From the NCBI GenBank assembly GCA_003648125.1, contig QMOE01000081.1, positions 1-8,041 on the forward strand: a stretch of 8,041 bases of DNA, written 5' to 3'. A program made the position numbers and the translations under genes. The stretch's first letter is position 1, and every line of letters begins with the position of its first letter. The notes under the pieces are model-generated. The model saw only the letters and a program-made list of their open reading frames with translations, was not told the DNA's origin and ran no database searches. Positions 4,715-8,041 of this stretch are shown piece by piece. Source of the stretch: Chloroflexota bacterium (GTDB lineage Bacteria; Chloroflexota; Anaerolineae; B4-G1).

Positions 4715-6604
4715 ATGAACAAACGTCTACTTGCGAGCCTGGGCCTGGCATTAGCCCTGGTCGGTCTGCTTTTTACGGGGCTGGCGCTATCTGCTCCGCC
4801 CGTGCCGCAGGCCCAAATCGCCCCTCAGGTATGGAAGGCCACTGCCAGGGGTGGCGAGGCCGAGTTCCTGGTGATCCTGACCGAGCAGGCCGACCTCAGC
4901 GCGGCAGCGCGGCTGCCCGACCGCCAGGCGCGACTGCGCTACATCTACAGCGCGCTGCGTGAGACGGCGCTCCGCTCCCAGTCCCCCCTGCGCGCCGAAC
5001 TGGATCGGGCCGGCGTGGACTACCGCTCCTTCTACATCGCCAACCTGCTGATGGTAAAGGGCGACCGCGCCCTCGTCACCAAATTGGCCGCCCGCCCCGA
5101 CGTGGCCCGCATCGCGGCCAACCCACGAGTGCGCCAGGCATTACCGCAGCCTCAGTTCGACATCGCGCGCCTGCTGTCTCCCCAGGGAATTGAATGGGGC
5201 GTGAGCAACGTCAACGCCGACGATGTCTGGACGATGGGCTACACCGGGACGAACGTCGTCGTCGCCGGGCAGGATACCGGCTACGACTGGAATCACCCCG
5301 CGCTGATCAATCAGTACCGGGGCTGGAACGGCGTCACCGCTACCCACGATTACAACTGGCACGACGCCATTCACAGCGGGGGCGGTGTCTGCGGGGCCGA
5401 TTCCCCCGAACCCTGCGACGATCACGGCCACGGCACGCACACGATGGGCACCATCGCCGGCGACGACGGCGCGGACAACCAGATCGGCGTTGCTCCGGGC
5501 GCGCGTTGGATCGGCTGCCGGAATATGAACGTGGGAGTCGGCACCCCAGCCACTTATATCGAGTGTTTCGAGTTCTTCCTGGCCCCCTACCCCATCGGCG
5601 GCGACCCCATCAGCGACGGCGTTCCCAGCCTGGCCCCTCACGTGATCAACAACTCTTGGACCTGTCCCACCAGCGAGGGATGTGATTGGGACACGCTGCA
5701 AACGGTCGTCGAGAACATGCGCGCGGCGGGGATCGTCGTCGTCGCCTCGGCCGGTAACAGCGGCTCCTCTTGCAGCACAGTGAGCGACCCGCCCGCCATC
5801 TACGACGCCGCCTTCTCCGTGGGCGCGACCGCCAGCAGCGATAATATCGCCGGTTTCAGCAGCCGCGGGCCGGTAACGCGGGATGGCTCCAACCGGCCCA
5901 AGCCAGACGTGAGCGCGCCGGGCGTGAGCGTCCGCTCCAGCCGGAACGGCGGAGGCTACACCCGGATGAGCGGCACCTCGATGGCCGGGCCACACGTGGC
6001 GGGGACGGTGGCGCTGCTGTGGTCGGCCGTGCCGCGCCTCATCGGCAACGTGGACACCACAGAGTGGATCATCGAGCAGACCGCCCGCCCGCGGACGACG
6101 AGCCAGACCTGCGGCGGCGATAGCCCCGGCGATGTGCCGAACAACGTCTACGGCTGGGGCATCGTGGACGCGCTGGCGGCGGTGCGGGCAGCACAGGTTG
6201 GCAAAAAAGCCACTTTTCCGCCAGGGCTGCCGGCCCAATCGCTTGTTTACACGTTGACTTACGAGAATACCTTCAACTTTGCGCTTACCCAGGTCATCCT
6301 CACGGACACCATCCCCGCCAGCACAACCTTTGCCTGGGCCAGCGGGAACTATACGCGCGCGGGCGGCAGCGTCACATGGACAGCCGCAAGCCTGGCGCAA
6401 GGGGAAACGCTGACCGCGACGCTGGCTGTCACGGTGACGCATCTGGCGCGAGGCGCGCGCGTGGTCAACGAATCCTACGGCGTGCGCGCCAGCGAAATAC
6501 TCACTCCCGTGATGGGCGCGCCGGTGGAGGCGGTCGTCCCATGGCGCTATGTGTTATTCCCGATCTTTAAGAATTGGTCAGCAGGGGGAAACGGTGATGA
6601 CTAA
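4715..6604 (+). CDS. Secreted subtilisin-like serine protease (S8) with C-terminal DUF11-like module
   Basis: A 629-residue exported protease. Domains in order: a Sec signal peptide (residues 1 to about 26, KR then a leucine-rich core ending in ALSA); a propeptide resembling inhibitor I9 (about 48-140); the S8 catalytic domain (about 155-495) with D187 in GQDTGYDW, H239 in GHGTHTMG, oxyanion N348 in SAGNSG and nucleophile S422 in SGTSMAGPHVAG; then a beta-sandwich like DUF11/CARDB modules (about 500-608) with LTYENTF and VILTDTIPAST. It ends with a short hydrophobic stretch, YVLFPIFKNW, 9 residues before the C terminus. The residue before the catalytic Asp is Gln, where Ile or Leu is more common. 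Several cysteines in the catalytic domain (C226, C234, C268, C284, C317, C323, C353, C466) could form disulfides outside the cell. The start is fixed by the signal peptide although there is no ribosome binding site. Its 3' end overlaps the next gene. Substrate is unknown. Confidence 0.95.
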   Translation: MNKRLLASLGLALALVGLLFTGLALSAPPVPQAQIAPQVWKATARGGEAEFLVILTEQADLSAAARLPDRQARLRYIYSALRETALRSQSPLRAELDRAGVDYRSFYIANLLMVKGDRALVTKLAARPDVARIAANPRVRQALPQPQFDIARLLSPQGIEWGVSNVNADDVWTMGYTGTNVVVAGQDTGYDWNHPALINQYRGWNGVTATHDYNWHDAIHSGGGVCGADSPEPCDDHGHGTHTMGTIAGDDGADNQIGVAPGARWIGCRNMNVGVGTPATYIECFEFFLAPYPIGGDPISDGVPSLAPHVINNSWTCPTSEGCDWDTLQTVVENMRAAGIVVVASAGNSGSSCSTVSDPPAIYDAAFSVGATASSDNIAGFSSRGPVTRDGSNRPKPDVSAPGVSVRSSRNGGGYTRMSGTSMAGPHVAGTVALLWSAVPRLIGNVDTTEWIIEQTARPRTTSQTCGGDSPGDVPNNVYGWGIVDALAAVRAAQVGKKATFPPGLPAQSLVYTLTYENTFNFALTQVILTDTIPASTTFAWASGNYTRAGGSVTWTAASLAQGETLTATLAVTVTHLARGARVVNESYGVRASEILTPVMGAPVEAVVPWRYVLFPIFKNWSAGGNGDD

Positions 6605-7316
6605 TCTGGAACAATTGCGCCTGAAAGCGCGTCCTCTGCTCCACTTTTCAGATATAGCCGACGCGCTGTACATCCACTATGCCTTTTATCACGACCCCCG
6701 GCGCACCCAACTCTACGTCCACGAGAACGACGCCGGTCACGCCGAGGGCTTTGTCGCCGTCTGCCAGACCGGGCAGCGATTGTTTCAACCCACTGTTGTC
6801 CTGCACGCGGCGAACGTCCGCGCCGCCGCCGCCCTGCTACACGAAGCGTTGCTCCCCGGACGCCCGTATTACCTGGTCACCAGGCCAGGGCTGAGAGATC
6901 CAGCTACAAAGATCATAGAGATCGAGCAATCCGGGGTCAACTGCATCTACAGGCTTGATTTGTCCCGCGTGCAATTCAGCATCAACGTACTGGTCGTGGC
7001 GGAGCAGGGAGCGAACGGCCGGCCCCGTTTTGTCATCCGCTCGCAGGGAGAGATGGCGGCCGAGGCGGGTCTCAATTGGTCTTCGCCCCACTTTGCCGAA
7101 CTATTTGTCCGCACCACGCCGGCCGCCCGGGGACGCGGCTGGGGTCAGGTGGTGCTGGCGGCATGTACCACGTGGGTCATCCAATCGGGACGGCAGCCGA
7201 TCTATGTCATCGGCGAGGGGAACGAATCCAGTGTCGCACTGGCCGAGGCAACCGGCTATGTGGATACCGGCGCTCGTGAGTTGGTCGTCGAGGGCGTGTG
7301 TAGGAGTGGGGATTAG
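6597..7316 (+). CDS. GNAT-like acetyltransferase domain protein
   Basis: A 239-residue soluble protein with no signal peptide or membrane segment. The C-terminal part looks like a GCN5-related N-acetyltransferase: a beta strand ELFVRTTPAA followed by the acetyl-CoA pyrophosphate loop ARGRGWGQVVLAA (177-189), then YVIGEGNESSVALAEATGYVDTG (203-225), the usual motif B with Asn, Ser and a final Gly-Tyr. The first 160 residues are a diverged domain with an LVTRPG segment near 93-98, perhaps a degenerate second GNAT half; I do not recognise a substrate. The frame is open back to 6549, but the ATG at 6597 is preferred because AGGGGGA lies about 8 nt upstream and the next residues are predicted helix. 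It overlaps the protease gene by 8 nt (ATGACTAA), implying translational coupling, and thyX follows after 17 nt. The acetyltransferase fold is likely; activity is inferred. Confidence 0.8.
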   Translation: MTNLEQLRLKARPLLHFSDIADALYIHYAFYHDPRRTQLYVHENDAGHAEGFVAVCQTGQRLFQPTVVLHAANVRAAAALLHEALLPGRPYYLVTRPGLRDPATKIIEIEQSGVNCIYRLDLSRVQFSINVLVVAEQGANGRPRFVIRSQGEMAAEAGLNWSSPHFAELFVRTTPAARGRGWGQVVLAACTTWVIQSGRQPIYVIGEGNESSVALAEATGYVDTGARELVVEGVCRSGD

Positions 7317-7333
7317 AAAGTAGAGGTTGAGAG

Positions 7334-7969
7334 ATGAATGTCGAACTGATCGCTATCACAAAGTATCTGCGGGGGGACGGCACGCCGGAGGGGTTGTTGG
7401 AGCACGCGGGACGTATCTGCTATCGCAGCGCGAGCCGAGGCGATCCGGCCAAGTTCCTGCAAGCCCGCGTCCGCGAGGGACACGAGAGTTTGATTGAGCA
7501 CGCCTCGGCCACGTTCGAGATCAGCGGCATCTCACGGGCCTGCTCGCACCAGTTGGTGCGGCACAGGCTGGCTTCGTATTCGCAGGAGAGCCAGCGGTAC
7601 GTGGATATGTCTGACCCGGCGTGGGTGATCCCTCCGGCCATCGCAGAAAACCCGGAGGCGCAGGCCATCTGGAAGCGATTTGCCGCCGAGGTGCGGGTGA
7701 CTTATCGCGCGTTGCGCGAGTTGGGCGTGCGCAAAGAAGATGCCCGCTTCGTGTTGCCCAACGCCGCCGCCACCCGCATCATCGTGACGATGAATTTCCG
7801 CGAACTGCTGCACTTTTTCCGCATCCGCATATCCCCACCGGCCCAGTGGGATATCCGCGACGTCGCGGCCTGCATGTTGGAACTCGTCTACACCCAGGCC
7901 CCTGTTGTCTTTGGTGGCCTGCGGGAAGAACTAAGAACTCGACACCCTTCCTTTTTCGAGAATGTGTAG
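7334..7969 (+). CDS. thyX: Flavin-dependent thymidylate synthase
   Basis: A 211-residue ThyX, which makes dTMP from dUMP using methylene-tetrahydrofolate, FAD and NADPH without the catalytic cysteine of ThyA. Seen here: the signature RHRx7S at residues 76-86 (RHRLASYSQES) followed by QRYV; GHESLIEH (49-56), the flavin-binding helix; and in the C-terminal half TMNFRELLHFFRIR (152-165) then AQWDIR (170-175), which build the dUMP and folate pocket. Length is normal for the family. The start at 7334 has GAGG (7323-7326) 7 nt upstream. It is probably the third gene of a transcript with the protease and the GNAT protein, though a promoter of its own is not excluded. A hairpin follows its stop codon. 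Confidence 0.97.
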   Translation: MNVELIAITKYLRGDGTPEGLLEHAGRICYRSASRGDPAKFLQARVREGHESLIEHASATFEISGISRACSHQLVRHRLASYSQESQRYVDMSDPAWVIPPAIAENPEAQAIWKRFAAEVRVTYRALRELGVRKEDARFVLPNAAATRIIVTMNFRELLHFFRIRISPPAQWDIRDVAACMLELVYTQAPVVFGGLREELRTRHPSFFENV

Positions 7970-7990
7970 GTCGGATTTGCCTATCCGACC
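7969..7990 (+). terminator. Hairpin after thyX (weak terminator or REP-like element)
   Basis: An 8-bp perfect stem, GGTCGGAT with ATCCGACC, around a 6-nt loop, starting at the last base of the thyX stop codon. No U tract follows, so it is not a classic intrinsic terminator. It may protect the mRNA 3' end or be one copy of a dispersed intergenic repeat. Confidence 0.55.
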
Positions 7991-8041
7991 AAGTGGCAGT
8001 GTGACTACTCGGTCTATAGCCACACAGAGCAGCAATTCTCA

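Noticed and set aside
5141..6442. A 433-codon open frame on the minus strand opposite the protease
   Set aside because: It lies antisense to a well supported S8 protease, has low-complexity Arg/Ala/Gly-rich content, no ribosome binding site and no recognisable motif. It is a by-product of GC-rich codon use.
7999..8025. Imperfect inverted repeat GTGTGACTA / TAGCCACAC at the right end
   Set aside because: It has a mismatch inside the stem, is close to the window edge and has no gene or U tract to give it meaning.

Overview
The window looks like a chromosomal segment of an uncultured Chloroflexota bacterium (Anaerolineae-like), but this assignment is inferred from gene content, not proven. Supporting signs are the GC-rich coding regions, a TtuB/TtuA pair close to the Thermus type, a free-standing TrpB2, a T-box leader on trpS, ThyX instead of ThyA, and a secreted subtilase with a C-terminal DUF11-like module and a short hydrophobic tail of the 'LFPIF' kind. 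No mobile element, CRISPR array, tRNA or rRNA was seen.

Layout. Positions 1-4624 are read on the minus strand. In transcription order they hold trxA (thioredoxin), a sigma70-type promoter, a long T-box riboswitch ending in an intrinsic terminator, trpS, an AAA/SMC-like ATPase, trpB2, an intergenic hairpin, then ttuB and the 5' part of ttuA, which runs off the left edge. Positions 4715-7969 are read on the plus strand: a secreted S8 protease, a GNAT-like protein overlapping it by 8 nt, and thyX. Two divergent promoters sit in the 90-bp gap between trxA and the protease, and their -35 boxes overlap.

How it works together. The best supported regulatory unit is the tryptophan operon. A T-box with a UGG (Trp) specifier and a UGGC sequence matching the G discriminator base of bacterial tRNA-Trp precedes trpS, the ATPase and trpB2, which are tightly spaced and each have a ribosome binding site. 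Uncharged tRNA-Trp should therefore raise both the tRNA-charging enzyme and an indole-to-tryptophan enzyme, and with them an ATPase of unknown function. ttuB and ttuA encode the sulfur carrier and sulfurtransferase for 2-thiolation of tRNA m5U54 and probably have their own promoter.

Most genes are recognisable housekeeping families. The unusual material is regulatory: the ATPase under tryptophan control, a promoter whose spacer is an inverted repeat, a dispersed-repeat-like sequence inside T-box stem II, the shared -35 region, and a protease mRNA that appears to be leaderless.
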